Assembly: GCA_948144175.1 (NCBI GenBank)
Contig: CANXME010001986.1
Coordinates: 1-64,000, forward strand
Source: Closterium sp. NIES-65
Taxonomy: Eukaryota; Streptophyta; Zygnematophyceae; Desmidiales; Closteriaceae
Direction: 5' to 3'
DNA: 64,000 nt
The translations under genes were made by a program, and so were the position numbers. Shown in pieces: positions 34,880-46,300 of the stretch; the first letter of the stretch is position 1, and every line of letters begins with the position of its first letter. Below the pieces are notes generated by a model, which did no database searches, had not been told where the DNA came from, and saw nothing but the letters and a program-made list of their open reading frames with translations.

Positions 34880-35917
34880 TTACACCTCATTCAACCAACC
34901 CCATCTACGCACTGTCTCACCTTTGGGCTTGATCTGGTACGCCAGCTGCATGGAATACCGCGTGCTGTTGGCTGCTTTCAGTGCTAACAATCGTACAATG
35001 AGGCTGCAGGCTTGGAGCAACCCCCTCTGTTTCAGCTCCTGTTGATTGGGCAACATCTGCACATACGCCATGTATCAGAATCATTAGGGTATACACGCAC
35101 TTGCATTCAGACTCTAGTTCAGTTTCGCTTCATAAACAGTACAGCCTTCACAAACCCTCCGTCTGAAGCATGCTGCATGGTTGTATGGCCAACATAGCAT
35201 AGTCTTGTGCCAACGCCACGATGTTGCTCACCTTGTCCACGCACGCTCTCGAAGGCTTTACCCCTTCGGGCCCCACCCCAACCGTTTCCACGAACAGGGC
35301 GTATTTTCCCCTTCTTATCCTCTTTGTAGGGCGGGAAGTTGTAAACCAGACCCTCGATTGGGCAATCTGCCTTCTCCACTATCCCAGTTACGGCGTTAAT
35401 ACCACTGTTTGCCCGTGCATCGAACTGGCGCCCGTATGCCTCAAGGTGAAGCTCTGCCGTCGCCAATGCATCTCCCCCATGTGTTCCTGCCACGGAACAA
35501 CGGTGACACCAAGTACACCCCATCCATTATTGTGTGGCTGCTTGTGCCGTTGTGATGCGCAAAACAATCAGATTGCTCAACTATCACGGACACACGACCA
35601 TGCTATGACTTGATCACCAACTTTCCACCCTTACCTGCTTCTTTGGCAGCCCGCATCAGCCGTTTGTACGCTGTAGGGGCGTTCATCATGAAGTAGTAAA
35701 GAACATCAGCAGTTGTCGCCTCGGTCTTCCCCCCCATCAATGCCGACAACCCGCATCGTTGAAGGCATATGACTGGCCTCATATGCTTGGATATGCCGTG
35801 AACCGCCTTGTCATGCTCGTCGCTAAGATTCGCTACAGTGGACCCTCCACTTGCTCTTGCATCCGTCTGCCTCCCACGCCTGAAGGTTGGGTTTGGAAAT
35901 GGTGTATGGATTTGCAC
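34880..35917 (-). other. Fragments of an unrecognised spliced gene, minus strand
   Basis: Three minus-strand stretches read as ordinary protein with splice signals. The first, ending at 35635 (AGCAG|GTAAGG), contains DVLYYFMMNAPTAYKRLMRA. The second, 35486-35232, has acceptor GGCAG| and donor AAG|GTGAGC and contains HLEAYGRQFDARANSG and IEGLVYNFPPYKEDKKGK; its phase fits the first. The third, near 35059-34925, contains ELKQRGLLQACSLIVRLLAL and ends at a GTGAGA donor; its phase does not obviously fit. I do not recognise the protein. It could be a host gene remnant or part of a DNA transposon together with 33468-34240. Confidence 0.3.
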
Positions 35918-36254
35918 GGTTTGGAATCGATGGCTGGATATGCGTTACAAGGGAGACCCCAACAGCCAAATACAATGACGGACAACTTGTATGTCCTGCG
36001 CGACAATGCTGGGCGTGCGCGCAGATTCAGTAGCATTTGAATGAGGAAAGATGGACGAGATTGACGGTGGACACCAAAACAGATGATGAGCCCCGACGGG
36101 GAATAATAAGTGGGGGAAACGAGCCCACTGTGTTGCCTCTCCCACCTTCCCCTCTGCAGGTTCACATCCCCTCATTTTCGTACAACCCATCCTGCAGCAC
36201 CTTCCCCCCGCATCACCCGTGTGAGGTGATGCGAGCGCATTTCAACCGCCATAA

Positions 36255-36370
36255 TCATGGTGCTGGTGAGTGGGTGGTATACATGGTGCTGGTGAGTGGG
36301 TGGTGTTGATGGTGCTGGTGAGTGGGTGGTGTTGATGGTGTGGTGAATGGGTGGTGTTGATGGTGCTGGT
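36255..36370. repeat. 26-bp minisatellite
   Basis: Four degenerate units of TGGTGCTGGTGAGTGGGTGG plus a TGTTGA-type tail. Confidence 0.85.
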
Positions 36371-36487
36371 GAGAATGAGGCGCAGATGGGAGGGCGAACC
36401 TAGGATGAAATGGGTCGCTGCAAGATAGGAGGGCATGCACAGTCGGAAAGGTGGTGTGGCCCTAGTGGTGTGGGAAAATCGGACCAG

Positions 36488-36770
36488 GGGAAGTGGGGCA
36501 TTGGATGGGGGGAAGTGGGGGATTGGATGGGGGGACGTGGGGGATTGGACGGGGGGGAGTGGGGCATTGGATGGGGGGAAGTGGGGGATTGGATCAGGGG
36601 AAGTGGGGGATTGGATGGGGGGAAGTGGGGGATTGGATCGGGGGAAGTGGGGGATTGGATCGGGGGAAGTGGGGGATTGGATCGGGGGAAGTGGGGGATT
36701 GGATCGGGGGAAGTGGGGGATTGGATCGGGGGAAGTGGGGGATTGGATCGGGGGTAGTGGGGGATTGGAC
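36488..36770. repeat. 22-bp G-rich minisatellite
   Basis: About 13 units of GGGGAAGTGGGGGATTGGAT followed by CG, GG or CA. The plus strand is almost free of C and contains regularly spaced runs of four or five G, a pattern compatible with G-quadruplex formation. Confidence 0.9.
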
Positions 36771-36934
36771 GGGCAGGTGTGGTGGAAAGGAAAGGGTAGT
36801 GCGGGGAAGGACGAGGTGGAGGGGGGGAAAGGGAGGGTAGGACTGGGGGACAGGGAGGGTGTTTGTAGGGGAAATAGAGATCGCAGGGTGTAGAAGGGGG
36901 TGAGCAAGTGTGGAAAAGAGTGAGCCGTGTGTTG

Positions 36935-37600
36935 AAGGGGGTGAGGAAAGGGGGAAAGAGAATGACCAGGGTGGTGAAGGGGGTGAGGAAAGGGGGAAAG
37001 AGAATGACCAGGGTGGTGAAGGGGGTGAGGAAAGGGGGAAAGAGAATGACCAGGGTGGTGAAGGGGGTGAGGAAAGGGGGAAAGAGAATGACCAGAGAGG
37101 TGAAGGGGGTGAGGAAAGGGGGAAAGAGAATGACCAGGGTGGTGAAGGGGGTGAGGAATGGGGGAAAGAGAATGACCAGGGTGGTGAAGGGGGTGAGGAA
37201 AGGGGGAAAGAGAATGACCAGGGTGGTGAAGGGGGTGAGGAAAGGGGGAAAGAGAATGACCAGGGTGGTGAAGGGGGTGAGGAAAGGGGGAAAGAGAATG
37301 ACCAGGGTGGTGAAGGGGGTGAGGAATGGGGGAAAGAGAATGACCAGGGTGGTGAAGGGGGTGAGGAAAGGGGGAAAGAGAATGACCAGGGTGGTGAAGG
37401 GGGTGAGGAAAGGGGGAAAGAGAATGACCAGGGTGGTGAAGGGGGTGAGGAAAGGGGGAAAGAGAATGACCAGGGTGGTGAAGGGGGTGAGGAATGGGGG
37501 AAAGAGAGTGCGCAGGGTGTAGAAAGGGGTGAGCAGGGTGTAGAAAGGGGAGAAGAGAATGACCAGGGTGGTGAAGGGGGTGAGGAAAGGGGGAAAGAGA
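36935..37600. repeat. 42-bp purine-rich minisatellite
   Basis: About 15 units of 42 bases built from GTGAGGAAAGGGGGAAAGAG, AATGACCAGG and GTGGTGAAGGGG, with a GGAATGGG variant recurring at intervals (higher-order pattern). The period is 14 codons and lacks stops in several frames, so long repetitive open frames arise on both strands. I do not call them genes. Confidence 0.9.
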
Positions 37601-37606
37601 ATGACC

Positions 37607-37755
37607 AGGGGGAAGTGGAGGCGACGGGAGGGGGAAGTGGAGGCGACGTGAGGGGGAAGTGGAGGCGACGGGAGGGGGAAGTGATGGCGACAGTAGGGGG
37701 AAGTGGAGGCGACGTGAGGGGGAAGTGATGGCGACAGTAGGGGGAAGTGATGGCG
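37607..37755. repeat. GGGGGAAGTGGAGGCGAC-type repeat
   Basis: Seven or so degenerate units of about 21 bases (GGGGGAAGTGGAGGCGACG and GTGATGGCGACAGTA variants) directly follow the 42-bp array. Confidence 0.8.
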
Positions 37756-37769
37756 AAGGTGGGTGCATG

Positions 37770-40569
37770 GGAGATGGTCAAGAGGCGTCGATATTTATTG
37801 GGCGAAAGTGAGGTTTCCCACGTAGTGCCATATGACGTTATCCGCGCTGGCATTCAGTGTTTGATATTTCGCCGCATTCCGATGCTTTCAGTTTCGCGCC
37901 GACGTTCGTGCCGTGTCCAGGGTTTTTTCGTACCTTCGAGAAGCATCCTTTCCAGGGCGACGGGCCATATTCCCTATCTCGCCGTCTCGAATGAAGTGGT
38001 TCTGTTTGTTGATGACGGTCGTGTGACGTTTTTTATCTCAACTGCAACCTTTATGGTTGTCGTAATGCTAAGGGTTTGGTAGTTTTATCATCCGCGACGC
38101 AAGTGTGCTTGCTCGTGCCGCCTACTATAGTTGGCTGCTGTATGCAGTATCAAGCACTAGCGGGCCTCATGGTTGGTTGTCGAAAGCCTAGGTCATGGTG
38201 TTGTGTGTGTGGCAGCGCAAGAGCTGCGAAAGTGTTGTGTTGTGTGATTTTTGGTCGCGGTGTGTGGTGCGCCGTGCGACAATTTCTATTGGCTGGTTTT
38301 CTGTTGTTAGACTCGGCTGTTCGCTAAAAAATTCGCGATTTCGCTTACTGGGTGTGCCTTCTTTCGGCTCCCAACTTTCCCTTTCACACCCCTCGCCACC
38401 CGTTTTTCCCCTGGGCCAAGTTTTAAAAACTTGTGCAATTTGGGCCAACGGCTTTAAGGCAAGGAATTGGGAAATTCCTAACATCAGGGACTCCAGAGCG
38501 GTTTGTTCTCTTACAGCCCGCGTCCCAAATTGCGGGCCGCGAGGGTCAAGTTTTTAAAACTTGACGAAGTTGAGTGTCCAAGTTTTTGAAAGTCACGCAC
38601 TTGCAATTTGGGACTTCCGAAGACAGATTCACTCACCAGGGGGAAAACCGAGGGTTGGCTGGGTCTCGCGAAAAGAACGAACCTAGACGAAATCGGAAAC
38701 TCTCGCCAAAGCCCACAACAGAAAAACTCCCTCTGGTCAACTTTTAAAAGCATGAACAATTTGGGCCGCCGGCTTTACTGCTACTCAACAGTCCGAACAT
38801 TGAACTGTCCTAAGCATGATCTGCTGACGTTGGCAAATCACAGGTCCATACACCACACACAAACTTGCTGGGATGTTTTGTTTTTCTCACCTGCCCGGTA
38901 TGGTCATGTGCACGAGGCGTGATGCGGTGCCCACGACCTCGTGGTTGTGGTTGGTTGGCGGTGTGTTCAATATTTTCTACGTCACTGTCGGCGTTGAATT
39001 CCGTTGCTTCCTTTACAAACCTTCTCACCGACACACGCGATGAACACGCGAGAAGCACTTGCTACCTCAACATACGTGACTCAAATGGACAGTTTCTCAT
39101 TCTGGCTCTCCACGTTGGCAACCAGGTGGACCATGAAATACACTTGCACTGTAATGCAGAACTTGCCCATCGAAACCGCGCTGGACATCCATTTCCCGCC
39201 CCATCGTAGCGCAGGCTTTTTGCTCCTGCCCGAGAACCACACACCGCGCGGCGTTGGTGGTCCCTGAAGTTCGGCACGCAAGATTCACCGCTTATCACAA
39301 CTACTGTACCCTTGGTTTGAAGACCCGTGGCTTGGGATCCCTGAATATTTGCCGTTCCAAACCAGCCCAATAGGTTTGGTTGCCCTCTCATCTCGAAAAG
39401 CAAGAATTACTCAACTAAACGCTTCGCAAAAGCAAAGGCGAACAACCCTATCGCTCTGCTCTGGTTTCCAATTCCCTCATTTTAGATACAACCAGTACCA
39501 ACACCTCCTGAACCCGGACTCCCGATTCAACCTACTAAAAGAAAGCGGGTACTCCCCTACACCACCACCGCCAGCGCAACTCAAGAAATCTCCCCGCTGC
39601 TTCTTCCCTAAAACCATGCGCTTCCCGAACCCTCTCCCCCGTCGACGCTGCTTTCGCCAGCCACAGCGCGCTTCCTTTCCCTTCAAACAAGCGGAAACAT
39701 GGATTCCGACCAATCGCGCACACCCAGTCTTCGCGTACAAGACTTCAACATGCGCCTTTGCCTCGTTTCGTCCGCCACGCCCCCCATCCTCTCCCCGCTA
39801 ACGCGCCCCCGCTGGTGCTGCCATGCGTAACCGCGCTGCCGCTGTCAGAACTGTACTGTACTGTAATGCTGCTGCTGTCACTGCTGCTGCCTGCTCGGAT
39901 AAAAACGTTCCCCTTTCAGCATCATCAATCTGATTCCATCTTCCACTCCGTCTTTACTGACGCCTCTTTTCACGTTCACCATCCACCCTCTCCCCAGCCA
40001 AATCTGCTCTGCGCGGCTTTCACAGTCCCGTAAGGTACTCGCCAGCAGTGCCGCGTCTCATCACTCACCTTTCCGCTTACTCCGTGTTTCGTCTCCAGCT
40101 CCTTGCTTCCCTCGCACGCGCCGAACGCTTGAAAGTTCAAGTCACGCCATCTTCCCCCCCGCCAACGCCCGGAAGGCCAGCATAATAATTTACTCAACCG
40201 TCATTGGCCGCATTCCACGCCGCGATTCTTCCACGTTGCTGCCTTTCAATTCCCGAAGAAACCAGAAGTTATAAGCTACCAAACCGACAATAAGGTGAGC
40301 TCCTAGTAAATCGAGTTTATTCGGCGTATGCTCTACAATAGTTCGAGCAGGAAGCTCTTGCGCTTTCATAAAATCAATCCGAACCGCATTGCCGTTTCTC
40401 ACTCTTGAATTTTACCCCTTCCGCGCGCCGCATTCTCGCCATCAAGGCTGTCATCTGCCTCGCACTCGCAAAAACTTTATGCGTTTTGCGAAAACAGCTT
40501 TCCGTTCTGCGCTTTCGCCTTCCTCGTTTGCAAAACGTCACATTCGCAACAGAACCGCCGGCTTGGGAG
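37770..40569. other. Intergenic region upstream of the second DOMON-b561 gene
   Basis: No exon could be assembled. 38410-38790 contains several related segments (CAATTTGGGCC, GGCTTTA and AAGTTTTTAAAACTTG, some inverted), a degenerate repeat also seen near 30540. 38860-39300 has short protein-like stretches on the minus strand (RRFVKEATEFNADSD ending at a GTGAGA) that I cannot place. From about 39750 to 40560 the plus strand is pyrimidine-rich and probably holds the promoter and 5' UTR of the next gene. Confidence 0.35.
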
Positions 40570-43500
40570 ATGTCAATCGCGAAGATGTTTTCTCTGCGGC
40601 GAAGCGATCGACTGGACCCTCGCAGCGCGACGGCATTCGCCCGCGTCCTCTTTATAAGCCTGCTTGCTCTTACTCTATCGGGGGCGGCGGCGGCGGGCGC
40701 AGCAGCAGCCGGTTGCGAGGCGTCGACCCTGTCGGGTTACCAGCATATGCGAGACCTCACGGGGCAAGGGTAAGTTGCCGCACCCGGCATAACATAGTGC
40801 ACACATCTACTTCAATATACGCATCGTAATGAGGCTCCGACAGACTCCGTATCGGCGTGAATTGGAACGGCCACTTATCGTTCCCTGCTCTCGGTATAAA
40901 GCCACTCCAATATCGATACATGAAGATAAATCTTAATATGCATGGTATTGTAATGTGTGTGTTTTACCTTTTGCAGAGTAAGAAGAAGAAAATAAAAACA
41001 TTTACTCCCGTTCCCCCTTCCCTCCGAATCGCGACATCCAGGTTCATTCTCCACTGGTCGCTCGCGACTCCCAGCCGACTCGACATCGCGGTCGAGGCGA
41101 AGCCGGGGAGCGGCGCGGAGAACGGATGGATCTCCGTGGGGTGGTCCGCGAACGGGAAAATGGCTCCCGCGGACGCCGTCATTGGTAACCTGCCGGGCGT
41201 CGCGGTCGGCGCGTACGACATCAGCGGATACGACGGAACGACCGTTGTCGCTTCGACGACCTTCAAGATCTCCGGAGGGCTGCTGAGCAGCGCCAACGGA
41301 CGCAGCACGATCATCAAGTGAGTTATTAAAAGTTTTTAGTCGGTTCAAAAGCCACTGGATACGGCGGGACAACCATTGTGTCTTCGACGAGCTTTAAGAT
41401 CTCCGGGGGACTGCTGAGCAGCGCGAATGGCCGCAGCACGATTTTCAAGTGCGTGGTTTAATCCCGGTTTTCCTAAAGACCGAATGGCCGTGCTCGACTG
41501 AAAGCTCCTGTACCTATTTCGTCTATTGTCTCGCTGCCGCCTCTTCCCCTTCGCTTCCTGGCCTTGTCCGCATGTTTCCCGCCTCTTTCCCGCCTCTCTT
41601 CCGCCCCTAACGTGTTTCCCACCCCAGATCTAGGGTGAGTCGACTTCTACCACTCTCAACCATCTTCAGCCGCTGTGGCGCTGTCCCCTATCCGATGAGC
41701 TCTTGCTCTCGCTTCAACCGTGGAGGCAACTCCAGCTCCTGCTCTCTCTCCTCCCATGTTTCTCTTTCCCAGGTTCTCTCGATCCCAGGGCAGCGGCGGC
41801 TGCTCCCCGCTCGTCCTCCCGGGTACCGCCACCAACATGATCATCTGGGGATACCCCGGTGCTGGCAGCAAGGCTCTAAGCTGATGTTGTTCTTCCCTCC
41901 TGTTTTTCTCTATCTCCCACCCCCAGGTTCTCGCGCTCCCAGGGCGACGGAGGGAGCGCCCCGCTCGTCCTCACAGGTCCAGCCACCAACACCATCATCT
42001 GGGGCTACTCCGCTGCTGCCAGCAAGGCTCTGGACTACCATGGCACCTTCCAAGGCTCGGCTAAGATCAGCTTCAACTGCGGCGGCGGCAACTCCACCGC
42101 CACCACCCCTGTCCCTACTCCGGCAACACCCACTCCTGCTCCTGGTAGCACTGGTGCTGGTGGCGCTGGTGGCAGCACCAGCGGCGGCACTAGCAGCGGC
42201 AGCGGCAGTGGTAGTAGCAGCAGTGGCGCGGCTAATTTGCCGGCGTGTGATGCGTCCACGCTGGCAGGATACGAGCATTCCAAGGACCTCACGGGGAAAG
42301 GGTGAGTTGAATGCTGTTCAATGTTTTCAATGCTGGTCAGTGCTGTGATGCATCCACGTTGACAGGATACGAGCATTCCAAGGACCTCACGGGGAAAGGG
42401 TGAGTCAACGCCGGTCAACGTGGTCAATGCTGGTCAACAGCCACTTATCATTATATGATTCTTTACATCAACTCATTATTTATTTACTTCATTTACTTTT
42501 TATTCCCCTCTCCTCAGGTTCCTCCTCCACTGGACGCTCACCCCTGCCGGCCAGCTGGACATGGCACTAGAAGCCAAACCGGCCAGTGGCGCCAACAAGG
42601 GGTGGATTTCGCTGGGTTGGTCGGCGGCCGGCAAGATGTACCCTGCAGATACGGTCATTGGGAATCTCCCGGATGGGTCCGTGGGCGCTTATGACATGAG
42701 CGGTTACGACGCGTCTGCTGTGCTTCCTTCGACCAAATTCAAGATCAGCAAGGCATCGACGGTTGCTGCCAACGGCGGCAGCACCATAATCAAGTGAGTC
42801 CGGTTACCCAGTCAGTTATCACAGGTAGTTTGAGGTGTTACAGATACAGTCATCGGGAATCTCCCGGATGAGTCCGTGGGCGTGTATGACATGAGAAGTT
42901 ACGATGCGTCTGCTGTGCTTCCGTCAACCAACTTCAAGATCAGCGAGGCGTCTATGCTTCTATGCTTCAACTTCTATGCTCACAGCCAATGGCGGCAGCA
43001 CCGTTATCAAGTGAGTTCCATTTGATGTTTATGCGGGCTTGTGTGTCGGTTGCACAAGGGCCGTTGTTCTGTTCTGTGTGTGTTTGTTCTTGTTTTACTG
43101 TCAGGCGCAGCCACCAACACCATCACCTGGGGCTACTCGGCCACCAGCCAGCAGCATGGCTCTGACCTCATCCTGCTCTCGCGCCCTCTCCCTCTCTCCC
43201 TCACTCTCCTCCTCTGTTCCCAACGCAGGTTCTCGCGCTCCAAGGGCGACGGAGGCATCTCCCCGCTCGTCCTCACAGGTCCAGCCACCAACACCATCAT
43301 CTGGAGCTACTCCGCTGATGACAGCAAGGCTCTGGACTACCACGGCACCTTCCGTGGCTCCGCTAAGATCAGCTTCAACTGCAACAGCAACGCCGGTGCT
43401 GGTGCCGGCGCTGGTGCGGGTGCGGGTGCGGGTGCGGGTGCGGGTGCTGGTAATAACGGCACAAGCACAGGCGGTAGCAGCAGCAGCAGCAGCAGTGGTA

Positions 43501-45583
43501 GCACTAGCAGTGGGAGCGGGAGCAGCAGTGCAGCTAGTGCGAGCTCTAGCAGCAGCGGGAAGGGGAGTGGTTGCACGCCGTCCACCATCCCTGGCCTTGA
43601 GTGTTCCACCAAGCTCAGTGGCGACAGGTGAGCATCATTCCCTCTCTCCCCCTGTATTCGCTACACAATGACCCACGCTGTTCCCTTAACCACCGGTACG
43701 CCGTCGACCATCCCTGGCCTTGAGTGTTCCACCAAGCTCAGTGGCGACAGGTGGGCATCATTCCCTTGCCCACGATTATCCCTACACCATTTTCCAAACC
43801 GTATTCTTTACCACTGGGTGGGCGTACGAGATGTGCAATGGTGACAACCACTGTGTGGGTGTCTCTCTCACTCACTCTCTCACTCACTCACTCACTCACT
43901 CTCTCCCTCTCTCCCTCTCTCCTTCCCTCCATTCTCTCCGCTCTCCCACCAGTTTCATTCTCCACTGGAAGGCCAACGCCTCGACCATCAGCTTCGCCTG
44001 CGAGGTGGCAACCACCGGGTGGGTCTCCCTGGGGTGGAGCGCAGACGGCAAGATGTACCCCGCTGACGCTGTCGTCGGCACCGGCAGCGGTAACGGCGCT
44101 TCAGTTGCGCCTCATTCCATTTCCAGCTACACCAGTGTGACGCCGAGCTCAGCCTTTGCAATCTCAGCTACGGCGGTTGAGTCGGGGGCCAAAGGGAAGA
44201 CGGTGGTAAAGTTTACCCGACAGCTGTCGGTTGGGTCGTTCCCTATCAATGCGAACGGCGTGACTAAGGTCATCTGGGCTTACTCGGCTGATGGCTCCCA
44301 GTCTCTCGCCAACCACATGACCAACAGGTGAGCTGCTTCACCCACCCTTTCCCCCCTCCCTCTTCCTCCTCTTCCCCTCCTCCCCTCTCCTCTCCCCCCC
44401 CCCCCTTTTCCCCCACCCCTCCTTTTTGGTTTCTCTCATAAAAGGTTCTGTGGATGCTCCTCAACTCTCTCCTTCTCATGCTGCTCGTTGCTCACTATCC
44501 CTCTTCCTTCCCTCCCCCGTTCCCGCGCTCCCTCCATTTCGATTACAATTGTTTCTGTAGAGGCTCTGCGTCCATCGATTTCATCTCTGGAAGCACAACG
44601 GTTTCGTCCACTGCACCGCCCTCAACCACTCTCTTAGTCGTCCACGCATGGCTGCTCGGCATTGCGTTCGGCATCCTCATGCCAGCTGCTATTCTCATCT
44701 CGCGAATCTTCCTCGCCGATAAGCTCCAGGAGCGTCCGCCTGGTGTGGACCACGACAAGTGGGAGGCGCAGGTTGCGCGCGCGAAATCCTGGAAGCCGCT
44801 TGCGTTTGAGACGCACAAGTGGATGCAGATCACCGCGGTTGCGATCGCTATCGCGGGGTGTATTATCGTGTTTGTGCAATCCGGCTCGGTGGGGCTGCAG
44901 AGCTCCCACGGACAGCTGGGTCTCGCGATCTTTGTGCTGATTTTCGTGCAGCCTATGATTGGTCACTTCCGGCCGAACAAGGGTACAGTGAATCGGCCGA
45001 CGTGGTTCGTCATCCACTGGGTGCTCGGCATTGGTATTGTCGGACTCGCGTGGCTCAACACTTTCCTCGGATTCGACATCATGCAGACAAAATACTCGTT
45101 CAACCTCCAGGTGCGTTTTTGCATACAGTAACCCCAACATCCTCTGTTCTTGCTTCTCTCGTGAACTGCATGCTATGCTTGAAGAAGATGTCGCTTGTAT
45201 TCTTGTGGTTGATATGCCTCCCTCTTCCTCCTCACCAGTCTCCTCTTCGTCCTCACCAGTCTGTGTTCCTTGCAGAGACAAATGCTTTACATTCCCCTCC
45301 TCGTGTTCATGTCCTTTCGTTCATCACACGCTCATGTGCCTTCCGTTCCCCTCCTCACAATCTCATATTTTCTTTACCTGTGCACTTCTTCCCCTTCCGT
45401 TCCAACAAACAGTGGTGCTATATCATCTTTGGGGTCACAGTTGGCCTTCTGGGAGCCATCTACCTTGTCATTTACATCACGGATCAGGTTGTCGCACTCA
45501 TTTCGATGATCCAAAAGGCAACAACCTCAAACGAGGAGAGGGATGCAGGGAAGCAACTGGTGATAAATCATGTACCAGTATAG
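40570..45583 (+). CDS. Multi-DOMON cytochrome b561 protein (three DOMON modules), paralogue of the 3075-9693 gene
   Basis: Exons: 40570-40769, 41042-41317, 41927-42301, 42518-42793, 43229-43627, 43953-44327, 44561-45110, 45413-45583, total 2622 bases (873 residues), all in frame. Exon 1 is 200 bp, as in the paralogue, and encodes a signal peptide (VLFISLLALTLSG) and the GCEAS...GY module start; ATG 40570 is chosen on that match, with 40585 as an alternative. DOMON 1 and DOMON 2 are each split over two exons, DOMON 3 is one exon. Linkers are Ser/Gly/Ala-rich. The b561 domain has candidate haem ligands in VHAWLLG, ETHKWMQ, SHGQLGL and VIHWVLG. Its last helix lies in a separate exon, where the paralogue has no intron. 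Predicted to carry electrons from cytosolic ascorbate across the plasma membrane; role inferred from the family. Confidence 0.85.
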
Positions 45584-46300
45584 ATGTGCAACTTGCATTG
45601 TCTGGTTTGTTTTCTTTAGCATGGTTTTCTAGGTTGTATATAACAGCCGTCCAAGCATTACGGATGCAGAAATGTGTATTGTCAGGTTTGCTTTGCTAGT
45701 AGGGTTTGCTTGGCTTGGCTAAGTAACAATACGTATGCATTGCTTTCATTTTGGATTGTGCATCAAGCTAATGTCCAGTCTTTGTGTTGATACAGAATAT
45801 AAAAGAGTGTATCAAGTGAGAATGACTATTTCAATACAGAAGGACAACAATAATTAGAAACGTCCTTAATTCCTCACCTCAGGCATTTGATTCCCCTCGA
45901 TTCCATGACCAACCGTTCACAACCTTCACCTAAATGTTTTGGATTGCAACGCACCTTCATCAAGCGAAGTGGTGAAGGTTCACAACCTTCACTGTGTCAG
46001 TGTCTGATATGCAGAGCAACGGATATCCATTGCAGCACGGCAACGTATAACGGTTGTCACTGATGTGGTGAAGTTCCGAAAATCAGCGTGTCTTGAATCC
46101 ACCACGGCCTTTCGCGGGCCTCCGCGCAGTTAGAAAAACACCACAACGCTTGGTCCTTTCTCTCGTTTCCAGGGTATTTTGGCGGCTTGGACGTATCTAA
46201 GTGGCATAGGCTCTGCTCCTTAGGTTCTTGCTATCATTGACGTCTAGATCCCTCGCCAGCTCGCTCGGTGAAACTCGTGGTTTGTTCGCCGTTAGCGAAG
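45584..46300. other. 3' flank and intergenic region
   Basis: AT-rich sequence after the stop at 45583, consistent with a 3' UTR, including a direct repeat of GGTTCACAACCTTCAC near 45910-45990. From about 46140 it leads into the 5' UTR of the next gene. Nothing else is seen. Confidence 0.4.

Noticed and set aside
36242..37853. Long minus-strand Pro/His/Ser-rich and plus-strand Gly/Lys-rich open frames
   Set aside because: They come entirely from the 22- and 42-bp minisatellites; the 42-bp period is a multiple of three without stops in several frames.
38860..39300. Possible minus-strand exon ending at GTGAGA (RRFVKEATEFNADSD)
   Set aside because: A plausible donor and protein-like text, but no partner exon, start or recognisable family could be found.
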